Positions 1 to 5,048 of a stretch of 5,048 bases of DNA are shown in pieces; the stretch's first letter is position 1; each line of letters starts with the position of its first letter. The DNA comes from Promicromonosporaceae bacterium. Its GTDB lineage: Bacteria > Actinomycetota > Actinomycetes > Actinomycetales > Cellulomonadaceae. The notes under the pieces were generated by a model. It saw nothing but the letters and a program-made list of their open reading frames with translations, ran no database searches and was not told where the DNA came from. Location: the NCBI GenBank assembly GCA_009782865.1, contig WRIF01000144.1:1-5048 (forward strand). Reading direction: 5' to 3'. The translations under genes and the position numbers were made by a program.

Positions 1-1807
1 GCTCGGCCGTCTCACGTCGCCACCGCTGCAGGCTCACCTCTAGGGGCGAGTCACCGGTCAGGACGGTCTTGGCGCGCCGTCGTCCGGCCGGGGCTGCGGC
101 GTCCCAGATTCCCTCGAGGAAGCGCGAGCGCTTGCGGGAGGCGCGCCCCCCCGGCGTGCGCGCCTTGGCGTAGGAGAGTTCCAGGTGCACCCGGGCGCGG
201 GTCTCCCCCACGTAGAGCAGCCGCCGCTCCTCGGCAAGGGTCTTGGCGGTGTCCGCGTACGAGATGGGCAGCAGTCCCTCGGAGATGCCCACCAGGAAGA
301 CGGCATCCCACTCCAGGCCCTTGGCGGCGTGAATCGTGGCGAGGGTCACCGCCTCCAGCGTGGGGGCGTGCTGGGCGGAGGCCCTTTCGTCGAGCTCGGC
401 CACGAGCTCCGCGAGGGTGGCGCCGGGGTCTGCGGCGGACAGTTCCTCAGCGAGGGAGACGAGCGCACAGGTAGCTTCCCAGCGCTCGCGCACCGCCCCG
501 CGCAGGGCCGGAGCGTCTGCGGCCCAGCCGACGGCGGCGAGGGCCTCCCGGGCGGCGTCCGGCAGGGCCAGGTCGGCAGGGGTGGCGCGCACCGCCGCGC
601 GCAGCGCCACGATGGCGGCCTTGACGTCTTGCCGCTGGAAGAAGCGCTCGCCGCCGCGCACCTGGTAGGAAACCCCGGCAGCGGACAGGGCGTTTTCCAG
701 CGCCTCTGATTGCGCCTGCGTGCGATAGAGCACCGCGATCTCTGCCGGTCGGGTGCCGTGGGCGATCAACCGGGCGATGCCGGTGGCGACCGAGCCCGCC
801 TCTGACTCGTCATCGGAGTAGGTTCGGTACTGCACGCGCGGGCCCGCGTCGCGCTGCGCCACCAGTTCGAGTGCCCCGCTCACCTTGCCGCGGCGCAGCA
901 GCTCGTTGGCCTGGGCCACCACCTGTGGCGTGGAGCGGTAGTTGCGGACCAGCCGCACCTCCTTGGCCTGCGGGAAACGCCGGCGGAAGTCCAGCAGGTA
1001 CGCGGGGGTGGCGCCGGTGAAGGAGTAGATGGTCTGCGCCGGGTCACCGACCACACACACCTCCTGCCGTTCTCCCAGCCACTGGTTCAGCAACTCCTGC
1101 TGCAGGGGGGAGACGTCTTGGTACTCGTCGACCACAAAGTGTTGGTACTGCCCCCGCACCTGCCGGGCCACCTCGGGATGTTCGGCGAGCATGCCGGCGA
1201 GGATCGCCAGGATGTCCTCGAAGTCGAGGGCCCCGCGCTCCGCCTTGATCTCCTCGTAGGCGGTTGCGAGGCGGGCCACCTCCCGATGGTCGAAGCCGGC
1301 GGGGGCCGGCCGCGAGCGCCGCAGGGCCACCTGGGGGTAGTCGTCTGGGCGGATGAGCGAGACCTTGGCCCACTCCAGCTCGGCGGCCAGGTCGCGGACC
1401 GCCACGCGGTCGATCTCCATGCCCACGGCGGCGGCGGCCTGGGCCACCAGCGGGCCCTTCTGCGCGATCAGCGTTCCGGGATCGCCGCCGATGACGCGCG
1501 GCCAGAAGTACCCGAGCTGGCGCAGGGCGGCGGCATGGAAGGTGCGCGCCTGGACGCCCCCGACGCCAAGCGAGCGGAGGCGGGTGCGCATCTCTCCGGC
1601 GGCCCGTGCGGTGAAGGTGACCGCCAACACCGACGACGGCGAGTAGACGCCGGTCTTTACCCCGTAGGCGATGCGGTGGGTGATGGCCCTGGTCTTGCCG
1701 GTGCCCGCGCCGGCCAACACCACCACCGGCCCGCGCAGGGCCAGGGCCACCTCCTGCTGCTCTGGATCGAGGTTCTGCAGGATCTGGTCGGGGCCGGATG
1801 ACGACAT
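1..1807 (-). CDS. uvrD2: UvrD2-type ATP-dependent DNA helicase (SF1A), 3' end beyond window
   Basis: Superfamily 1A helicase predicted to move 3'-5' on single-stranded DNA and unwind duplexes during repair in the cytoplasm. The reading frame is open from the ATG at 1807 to the left edge, giving 602 residues. All core motifs are visible: Walker A GAGTGKT (33-39), Ia TFTARAAGEM (64-73), Walker B VVDEYQD (225-231), motif III VVGDPAQTIYSFTGA (252-266), IV RLVRNYRST (285-293), V TIHAAKGLEWDAVFLVGISEG (from 491) and VI EERRLLYVGETRAR (526-539). The compact build and the AKGLEWD...LLPI and YVG.TRAR wording fit actinobacterial UvrD2 better than the longer UvrD1/PcrA. Mycobacterial UvrD2 is about 700 residues, so roughly 100 are missing here, including the HRDC domain. 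Oddity: the stretch after motif VI (residues 564-602) has no cysteine, although mycobacterial UvrD2 carries a tetracysteine module there. The ATG has no clear Shine-Dalgarno, so a leaderless start is plausible. The phosphotransferase-like gene diverges 59 bases upstream. Confidence 0.93.
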   Translation of the reverse strand, partial: MSSSGPDQILQNLDPEQQEVALALRGPVVVLAGAGTGKTRAITHRIAYGVKTGVYSPSSVLAVTFTARAAGEMRTRLRSLGVGGVQARTFHAAALRQLGYFWPRVIGGDPGTLIAQKGPLVAQAAAAVGMEIDRVAVRDLAAELEWAKVSLIRPDDYPQVALRRSRPAPAGFDHREVARLATAYEEIKAERGALDFEDILAILAGMLAEHPEVARQVRGQYQHFVVDEYQDVSPLQQELLNQWLGERQEVCVVGDPAQTIYSFTGATPAYLLDFRRRFPQAKEVRLVRNYRSTPQVVAQANELLRRGKVSGALELVAQRDAGPRVQYRTYSDDESEAGSVATGIARLIAHGTRPAEIAVLYRTQAQSEALENALSAAGVSYQVRGGERFFQRQDVKAAIVALRAAVRATPADLALPDAAREALAAVGWAADAPALRGAVRERWEATCALVSLAEELSAADPGATLAELVAELDERASAQHAPTLEAVTLATIHAAKGLEWDAVFLVGISEGLLPISYADTAKTLAEERRLLYVGETRARVHLELSYAKARTPGGRASRKRSRFLEGIWDAAAPAGRRRAKTVLTGDSPLEVSLQRWRRETAE

Positions 1808-1813
1808 GGGGCG

Positions 1814-1819
1814 ATTGTG
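1814..1819 (-). promoter_or_regulatory. Possible -10 element of a leaderless uvrD2 promoter
   Basis: Read on the minus strand, the hexamer CACAAT (4 of 6 matches to TATAAT) ends six bases before the ATG at 1807. Transcription would then begin at or next to the A of the start codon. No Shine-Dalgarno precedes the ATG, and leaderless mRNAs are common in Actinomycetota. No convincing -35 is visible at 16-18 bases. Inferred from spacing only. Confidence 0.3.
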
Positions 1820-1825
1820 CCACCA

Positions 1826-1848
1826 GGTCCCGACAAATCTGACGGGCC
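1826..1848. repeat. Imperfect inverted repeat in the divergent promoter region
   Basis: CCCG (1829-1832) and CGGG (1843-1846) are complementary arms, extended by an outer GG/CC pairing with one mismatch. The repeat sits midway between the two divergent start codons and upstream of both -10-like elements, so a regulator bound here could affect both genes. The arms are short and GC-rich, so chance is a real alternative. Confidence 0.2.
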
Positions 1849-1854
1849 ATCGGC

Positions 1855-1860
1855 TACCTT
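1855..1860 (+). promoter_or_regulatory. Possible -10 element of a leaderless promoter for the phosphotransferase-like gene
   Basis: TACCTT fits the loose actinobacterial -10 pattern TAnnnT and ends six bases before the ATG at 1867, placing the transcription start at the start codon. The 20 bases before the ATG contain no purine-rich ribosome binding site, which supports a leaderless message. A CCGACA at 1830-1835 is only a weak -35 candidate. It mirrors the arrangement seen for uvrD2 on the other strand. Confidence 0.35.
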
Positions 1861-1866
1861 TGGTGC

Positions 1867-2784
1867 ATGACCCGTTCACCTTTGGCGCTTGCCGCCCTCG
1901 CCACCGTGGCCGTCCCGGGTCTGGACGCCCACTCGGTGCGGGTCTCCGAGGTGGCCGGCGACTACGACGTCGCCGTGGTGACCGACATTCATGGCGCGCC
2001 GGGGGATGTGCGGGCGCCGCGCACCATCATGGCCGGCGCCTCGGCCCTGGCCGAAGACGCCCTCCTCAGGGCGCTGCATCAGTACCAGGAGGTGGGGGTG
2101 CTGCCCTTCGCCGTCCCGGAGATGGCCGGTTCGGCGCCCCTGCCCGAGGGAGGGCGGGCCACCGTTCACCGCCACATCGCGGGAACCTCCCTTGACGTTG
2201 ACTCCCTGCGGCCCGGCCCCGGGCTGGCCGCCGACCTCGGCCGCACCATTGCGGCTATCCACGAGCTGCCCGCCACGGTGGTGGAGGGGGCCGGCCTGCC
2301 GGTGTACCCGGCGGCGGAGTATCGCCGTCGCCGCCTGGTAGAGCTCGAAGAGGCCGCCGCCACCTGCCGCATCCCGTCCGCCCTGCTCTCCCGCTGGGAG
2401 ATGGCCCTGCAAGACGCCTCGCTGTGGGGCTTCCAGCCAGTGGTGCTGCACGGCGACCTGGCAGCCGACCAGGTGCTCGTCTCGGGAGGGCGCGTTACCG
2501 CCATCACCGGCTGGTCATCGGCGCGGGTGGCCGACCCGGCCGACGACCTGGCCTGGCTGCTGGTCGCCGCTCCCGCCGCCGCCATCGACACCATCACCGA
2601 GGCCTACAGCGCGCGACGCACCGACCTGAAGGACCCACGCCTGGTGGATCGGGCGCTGCTCGCCGGGGAGTTTGCGCTCGCCCGCTGGCTGCTACACGGG
2701 GTGCGGGAGAACCTGCCCGATGTCATCGAGGACGCCGTGGCGATGCTCGCCGACCTGGATGACGCCACCCGCGAGGCCGCCTAG
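1867..2784 (+). CDS. Aminoglycoside-phosphotransferase-fold (APH-like) protein with degenerate active site
   Basis: A complete 305-residue protein of the APH/choline-kinase-like fold. The C-terminal lobe has the catalytic-loop pattern VVLHGDLAADQVLV (192-205), with His195 and the presumed catalytic Asp197, followed by ITGWSSARVADPADDLAWLL (213 onwards), which matches the family's conserved I-D-W/F...GDP..DLA block. In active APH enzymes the loop runs HGDxxxxN and the second block starts with a metal-binding Asp. Here those positions are Gln202 and Gly215. Arg49 in DVRAP is a candidate for the basic nucleotide-contacting residue of the N-lobe. There is no signal peptide or transmembrane segment: the hydrophobic N-terminus MTRSPLALAALATVAVPGL is an amphipathic Ala/Leu stretch. 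It diverges from uvrD2 and converges on adnB. The substrate is unknown, and resistance to aminoglycosides or macrolides should not be inferred. It may be an inactive or altered kinase. Fold fairly sure, function not. Confidence 0.85.
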   Translation: MTRSPLALAALATVAVPGLDAHSVRVSEVAGDYDVAVVTDIHGAPGDVRAPRTIMAGASALAEDALLRALHQYQEVGVLPFAVPEMAGSAPLPEGGRATVHRHIAGTSLDVDSLRPGPGLAADLGRTIAAIHELPATVVEGAGLPVYPAAEYRRRRLVELEEAAATCRIPSALLSRWEMALQDASLWGFQPVVLHGDLAADQVLVSGGRVTAITGWSSARVADPADDLAWLLVAAPAAAIDTITEAYSARRTDLKDPRLVDRALLAGEFALARWLLHGVRENLPDVIEDAVAMLADLDDATREAA

Positions 2785-2831
2785 CCCGACCCCACCACCG
2801 CCTCCCGTCACCGGGTTGGGGCAAGGCGGCC
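2775..2831 (+). terminator. Nested hairpin at the end of the phosphotransferase-like gene
   Basis: Three nested complementary pairs lie over and just after the stop codon at 2782-2784: GGCCGCCT (2775-2782) with AGGCGGCC (2824-2831), CCCCA (2790-2794) with TGGGG (2817-2821), and CCCG (2804-2807) with CGGG (2812-2815) around a TCAC loop. No T-run follows, as is usual for actinobacterial hairpin terminators. The outer arm includes the last codons of the gene. Confidence 0.4.
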
Positions 2832-2837
2832 GCCGAG

Positions 2838-2856
2838 TTTGGCCAGCACGGCCAAA
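2838..2856. terminator. Perfect 7-bp stem-loop between convergent genes
   Basis: TTTGGCC (2838-2844), a five-base AGCAC loop, and GGCCAAA (2850-2856) form a perfect hairpin 54 bases after the phosphotransferase stop. Being symmetrical and placed between converging genes, it could stop transcription from either side. It lacks a T-tract on both strands. Confidence 0.5.
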
Positions 2857-2885
2857 GGCATCTAGGCCGCTGGACGGGGTCGCCA

Positions 2886-2900
2886 CAGCCGGCGCGGCTG
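2886..2900 (-). terminator. 6-bp GC-rich stem-loop downstream of adnB
   Basis: CAGCCG (2886-2891), a three-base GCG loop, and CGGCTG (2895-2900) form a tight hairpin 36 bases beyond the adnB stop as transcribed on the minus strand. No T-tract follows. A likely contributor to adnB 3'-end formation. Confidence 0.4.
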
Positions 2901-2911
2901 CTTAAGTCATC

Positions 2912-2947
2912 TCATCCCTTGATTCAACCGCTGATTCAACCCTTGAT
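2912..2947 (-). repeat. Triple 12-bp tandem repeat over the adnB stop codon
   Basis: Three adjoining 12-base units on the plus strand: TCATCCCTTGAT (2912-2923), then TCAACCGCTGAT (2924-2935), then TCAACCCTTGAT (2936-2947). Neighbouring units differ by two to three bases. Since 12 is a multiple of three, each unit supplies an in-frame TGA on the minus strand (2936-2938, 2924-2926, 2912-2914), so the adnB frame meets three stops in a row. The last unit encodes the final Ile-Lys-Gly and stop. Probably a slippage product. Confidence 0.85.
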
Positions 2948-5048
2948 GAGCGCCTCCAGTTCTGCCTCGGTGCTCAGCCGTGCCGGGCGCACGGTGGTGT
3001 CGGAGCCCACGTAGTGGAAGGCGGCGCTGACCTGCGCTAGCGGCAGGCCGGTGAAGCGCGACCACGCCAGGCGGTAGACCGCCAACTGCACCTCGCGGGC
3101 TCGCTGGTCGGCGGGGTTGGATGGGGGGTGGCCGGTCTTCCAGTCCACGACGATCTGCGCCCCCGGCGCGCCGTCCGGGTCGGGGAAAACGGCATCCATG
3201 CGGCATCTGGTCATCACCCCGGCCAGCGGGGTCTCCACATCCACCTCGATGGCGACCGGCTGTAGTCCGGCCCATGCCGAGGACTCGAAGGCCGCCTTGA
3301 GGGCGGTGAGGTCCAGGCCGGCCGAGGCAGCGCGGCGCGGGTCATCAAGGTCGAAGTCATCGAGATCGAAGTCGTCGAGGTCGAGAAGCGCTGGCCGGGA
3401 GTAGAACTGCTCCACCCAGGCGTGGAACTCGGTGCCGCGGCGCGCGGCGACGGTGGGTTCGGCTGGCAGGGGTCGGCGCAGCTGCCGGGCGAACTCCTCG
3501 CGGTCGGCGGCCAGGCGCACCAGCGCCGAGGCCGACAGGTGGGCAGGCAGCATGACCTGCGCCGCTGGTTGCCGCTGCCGTTCGGCGAGCAGCAGCGCCG
3601 TCTGGGCGCCCAGTTCATCGTCGGGCAGGGCGGAGGTGGCCTCGCGCACCCGCTGGGCCGCCCGGGCGAGCAGGTGCTGCGGGCTGGCGGGCGCGGCGGC
3701 GTCACCCATCGCGGCGTCACCCGCGGCGAGGCGCCCCGCGACGAGGTCCGACCCCCGGGGCCACAGGACGACGGTCTGCGCGGCGAGGCGTGGGTTCTCG
3801 ACACCCTCCCCCGGCGGGTCGGCCCAGTCAGGCTCTGGCGCGACCAGCCCGGCCTCCAGCAGTTCCCCCAGGAAGGGCGAAAGGGGGCGCGGGGCCTTGG
3901 GGTCACCCCAATAGTGGCCAAGCAGCAGCAGCTCGGTGCGCGCCCGCGTGAAGGCAACGTATGCCAGCCGACGTTCCTCAGCGAACTGGTGGGCCCCGCA
4001 GGCCAGCCGGAATGCCTGCTGCCCCTCGGCCAGTTCCTTGGTGTCGGTGAACCGCTCCCAGGCGAAGGGGGGCAGGTCGGCGGCGTCTCCCCGCAGCGGA
4101 TAGGGGAGCGTGCGCGCGTTGGTCAGCCAGCCGGCGTCGGTGCGACCGCCGGCCCGCTCGGGGTCGGCGGGAAACACACCATCGGACAGGCCGGGCACCG
4201 CGACGACGTCCCACTCCAACCCCTTGGCGCCGTGGGCGGTGATGATCTGCACCGCATCCGGGTCTGGATCGTGCAACGGGCGGTCGAGGCCGTTTTCCTC
4301 GCGGGCGGCGGCGGCCAGCCAGGCGAGGAACGCCCCCAGGGTGGCCTGCTCGGTGCTCCGCGCAAAGTTCGCGGCCACATCCCGGAAGGCGTCCAGGTGT
4401 GAGCGCCCGCGCGTGGAAAGCCGCTCGGCATGCTCAGGGGCGATCACCTCAGCGAGCGCGGCGACGGTGGCCACCTCCACGTCGAGTCCCAGGGATCGCT
4501 CTGCGGCCACCACCAGCTCCGGCAGGCTGAGGTAGGTCACGGAGCGCAGGTGTCTCAGCACGCGCGCCAGCGAGGTGAGGCGACGGTGGGCCTCGGCGGT
4601 GAGGGACCGGCCGTCGCTGGCTGCCTGCCCGGGGACGGGGAGGTTGTCGAGGGCATCAATCAGCGAGCGGGCGTCGACGCTGTCGGCCTCCTGGGGAGAG
4701 GGCGCGACGGCGTCACTCGGCGGCTGGTCGGTGCCGGTTGGTTGGTCAGCGCTTGGCGCTCGATCGGCGGCCGGCGGGTCGTCAGCCGGCGGGTCGCCGG
4801 CCAGCAGGCCCTCCAGCAGCTTCATGACATCGAGCCCGATCCCCTTGCCGTCCTTGAAGAGCGTCAGCCCTTCGATATCGTCGAGCTCCAGGAGATCCAG
4901 CACCGTGCCCACATCCACCAGCGGGCGCAGCGTATCTATTACAACGTATATCGGCGCCAGCAGGGTATCCAGGCTTTGCTGGAGCACGCTTTCCTTGCCC
5001 CCGGCGTCGGATATGAGATAGACCAGGCTCGGCAGCACCGCAAGCAGC
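2936..5048 (-). CDS. adnB: AdnB-like helicase-nuclease subunit, C-terminal part; 5' end beyond window
   Basis: C-terminal part of the UvrD-like motor plus a RecB-family nuclease. With AdnA, AdnB forms the actinobacterial complex that resects double-strand breaks. The frame runs to the right edge (703 whole codons); the GTG at 5038 is an internal Val, not a credible start. Counting from that codon: helicase motif V IITAHGAKGLEWDVVAVPG (265-283), the AdnB-style LPYPLRGDAADLP block (311-323) and motif VI EERRLAYVAFTRAR (354-367). The nuclease domain holds GTEFHAWVE (His539), RMDAVF (Asp615), VDWKTG (Asp632, Lys634) and QLAVY (Gln651, Tyr655), so all catalytic residues are present and the nuclease is probably active. 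Motor motifs I-IV are absent from the window. Full AdnB proteins are about 1050-1100 residues. Features preferring AdnB to AdnA are the AKGLEWD form of motif V and the intact motif VI. Oddities: the first ~80 residues do not resemble AdnB, a Pro/Asp-rich linker follows, and an LDDFD repeat interrupts the nuclease domain. Confidence 0.88.
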   Translation of the reverse strand, partial: LLAVLPSLVYLISDAGGKESVLQQSLDTLLAPIYVVIDTLRPLVDVGTVLDLLELDDIEGLTLFKDGKGIGLDVMKLLEGLLAGDPPADDPPAADRAPSADQPTGTDQPPSDAVAPSPQEADSVDARSLIDALDNLPVPGQAASDGRSLTAEAHRRLTSLARVLRHLRSVTYLSLPELVVAAERSLGLDVEVATVAALAEVIAPEHAERLSTRGRSHLDAFRDVAANFARSTEQATLGAFLAWLAAAAREENGLDRPLHDPDPDAVQIITAHGAKGLEWDVVAVPGLSDGVFPADPERAGGRTDAGWLTNARTLPYPLRGDAADLPPFAWERFTDTKELAEGQQAFRLACGAHQFAEERRLAYVAFTRARTELLLLGHYWGDPKAPRPLSPFLGELLEAGLVAPEPDWADPPGEGVENPRLAAQTVVLWPRGSDLVAGRLAAGDAAMGDAAAPASPQHLLARAAQRVREATSALPDDELGAQTALLLAERQRQPAAQVMLPAHLSASALVRLAADREEFARQLRRPLPAEPTVAARRGTEFHAWVEQFYSRPALLDLDDFDLDDFDLDDPRRAASAGLDLTALKAAFESSAWAGLQPVAIEVDVETPLAGVMTRCRMDAVFPDPDGAPGAQIVVDWKTGHPPSNPADQRAREVQLAVYRLAWSRFTGLPLAQVSAAFHYVGSDTTVRPARLSTEAELEALIKG
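3342..3386 (-). repeat. 15-bp tandem repeat, three copies, encoding an acidic LDDFD stretch in adnB
   Basis: Units at 3342-3356, 3357-3371 and 3372-3386 are near-identical; the first two differ at two bases. Read on the minus strand they give LDLDDFDLDDFDLDD (residues 552-566 counted from the codon at 5038). The insert lies between the His motif and the first catalytic Asp motif of the nuclease domain, where RecB-family nucleases usually tolerate loops. Most likely a slippage-grown surface loop. Confidence 0.85.
4684..4798 (-). other. Pro/Asp-rich low-complexity linker in the adnB frame, with a 12-bp direct repeat
   Basis: Residues 81-118 (from the codon at 5038) are almost only Pro, Asp, Ala, Ser, Gln and Thr, with recurring DPPADDPPA and DQP units, and should be disordered. 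The DNA carries two exact copies of GCCGGCGGGTCG (4770-4781 and 4785-4796) at a 15-base period. GC here is about 77%, like the rest of the window, so the linker goes with the actinobacterial side of the composition step near 4800. SLIDALDNL downstream resembles the normal AdnB sequence again. Confidence 0.7.
4805..5048 (-). other. Compositionally foreign, non-AdnB-like segment in frame with adnB
   Basis: About 81 codons, Leu/Ile/Val-rich, including YLISDAGGKESV, LLAPIYVVIDTLRPLVDV and LTLFKDGKGIGLDVMKLL. GC is about 62% by hand count, against about 77% in the next 120 bases. Three of its five Ile codons are ATA, which I find nowhere else in the window's three genes, and GTT and GTA also occur. 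AdnB at this position (helicase domain 2 before motif V) normally has an arginine/tryptophan-rich RWRIG-type segment, absent here. From memory only, the LLAPIY...IDTLRPL pattern recalls large surface or secreted proteins of gut Firmicutes. It could be a contig chimera, an insertion, or a divergent stretch of the true gene. Confidence 0.55.

Noticed and set aside
1118..1801. 227-codon plus-strand open frame opposite uvrD2
   Set aside because: Antisense shadow with no recognisable domain and no start signals.
1044..1850. 268-codon minus-strand open frame overlapping uvrD2
   Set aside because: Out-of-frame shadow of uvrD2 with Arg/Gly/Pro-rich composition, while the uvrD2 frame carries all helicase motifs.
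1867..1923. Signal peptide on the APH-like protein
   Set aside because: The hydrophobic stretch is short, rich in Ala and not preceded by a proper basic region. The protein fold is cytoplasmic.
1867..2784. Antibiotic-resistance phosphotransferase
   Set aside because: Only the general fold is supported. Metal-binding residues are replaced, and the neighbourhood is chromosomal DNA repair with no mobile-element signs.
3422..4402. 326-codon plus-strand open frame opposite adnB
   Set aside because: It lies wholly antisense to adnB. The translation is Gly/Arg/Gln-rich with no known motif, and long antisense frames are expected at this GC.
2936..5038. GTG at 5038 as the true start of a 700-residue protein
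   Set aside because: The frame continues open upstream to the edge. A start there would leave a helicase without ATP-binding motifs I-III, and no ribosome binding site can be assessed in the ten remaining bases.
1..5048. Phage-defence island built around helicase-nuclease genes
   Set aside because: Both helicase genes match ordinary actinobacterial housekeeping repair families in a neighbourhood close to the mycobacterial one. No transposase, integrase, CRISPR or other defence gene is present.

Overview
The window is about 70% GC, with strong G/C preference at third codon positions, and comes from a high-GC Gram-positive (Actinomycetota). The gene content agrees: an actinobacterial-type UvrD2 helicase, an AdnB-type helicase-nuclease, and an aminoglycoside-phosphotransferase-fold gene between them. 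Mycobacteria have a related neighbourhood (adnA-adnB ... nudC ... uvrD2). Here the nudC, mycoredoxin and ion-channel genes found there are absent from the interval. No genus can be named from this sequence.

Layout. (1) Bases 1-1807, minus strand: the first 602 codons of uvrD2, cut by the window edge before the HRDC region. (2) Bases 1808-1866: a 59-base divergent promoter region; each start codon has a -10-like hexamer at leaderless spacing. (3) Bases 1867-2784, plus strand: a complete 305-residue APH-like protein that keeps the catalytic HGD but lacks the usual metal-binding Asn and Asp. (4) Bases 2785-2935: a convergent intergenic region with three hairpins and a triple 12-bp tandem repeat running over the adnB stop. 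(5) Bases 2936-5048, minus strand: the C-terminal part of an adnB-like gene, with helicase motifs V and VI and an intact RecB-family nuclease domain, open to the right edge.

Function. AdnB works with AdnA as the actinobacterial end-resecting motor-nuclease, the counterpart of RecBCD/AddAB. UvrD2 is a separate 3'-5' SF1 helicase. The two minus-strand genes therefore concern DNA repair. The role of the phosphotransferase-like protein is unknown.

The strangest part is the right end. Bases ~4805-5048 are in frame with adnB but do not look like it. GC falls to about 62% from about 77% in the adjoining 120 bases (hand counts). All three ATA isoleucine codons found in the three genes lie there, and the encoded Leu/Ile-rich sequence lacks the AdnB features expected at that place. 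This is either an assembly chimera or a real insertion or fusion. I found no new defence or mobile system, CRISPR array, tRNA, rRNA or insertion sequence.
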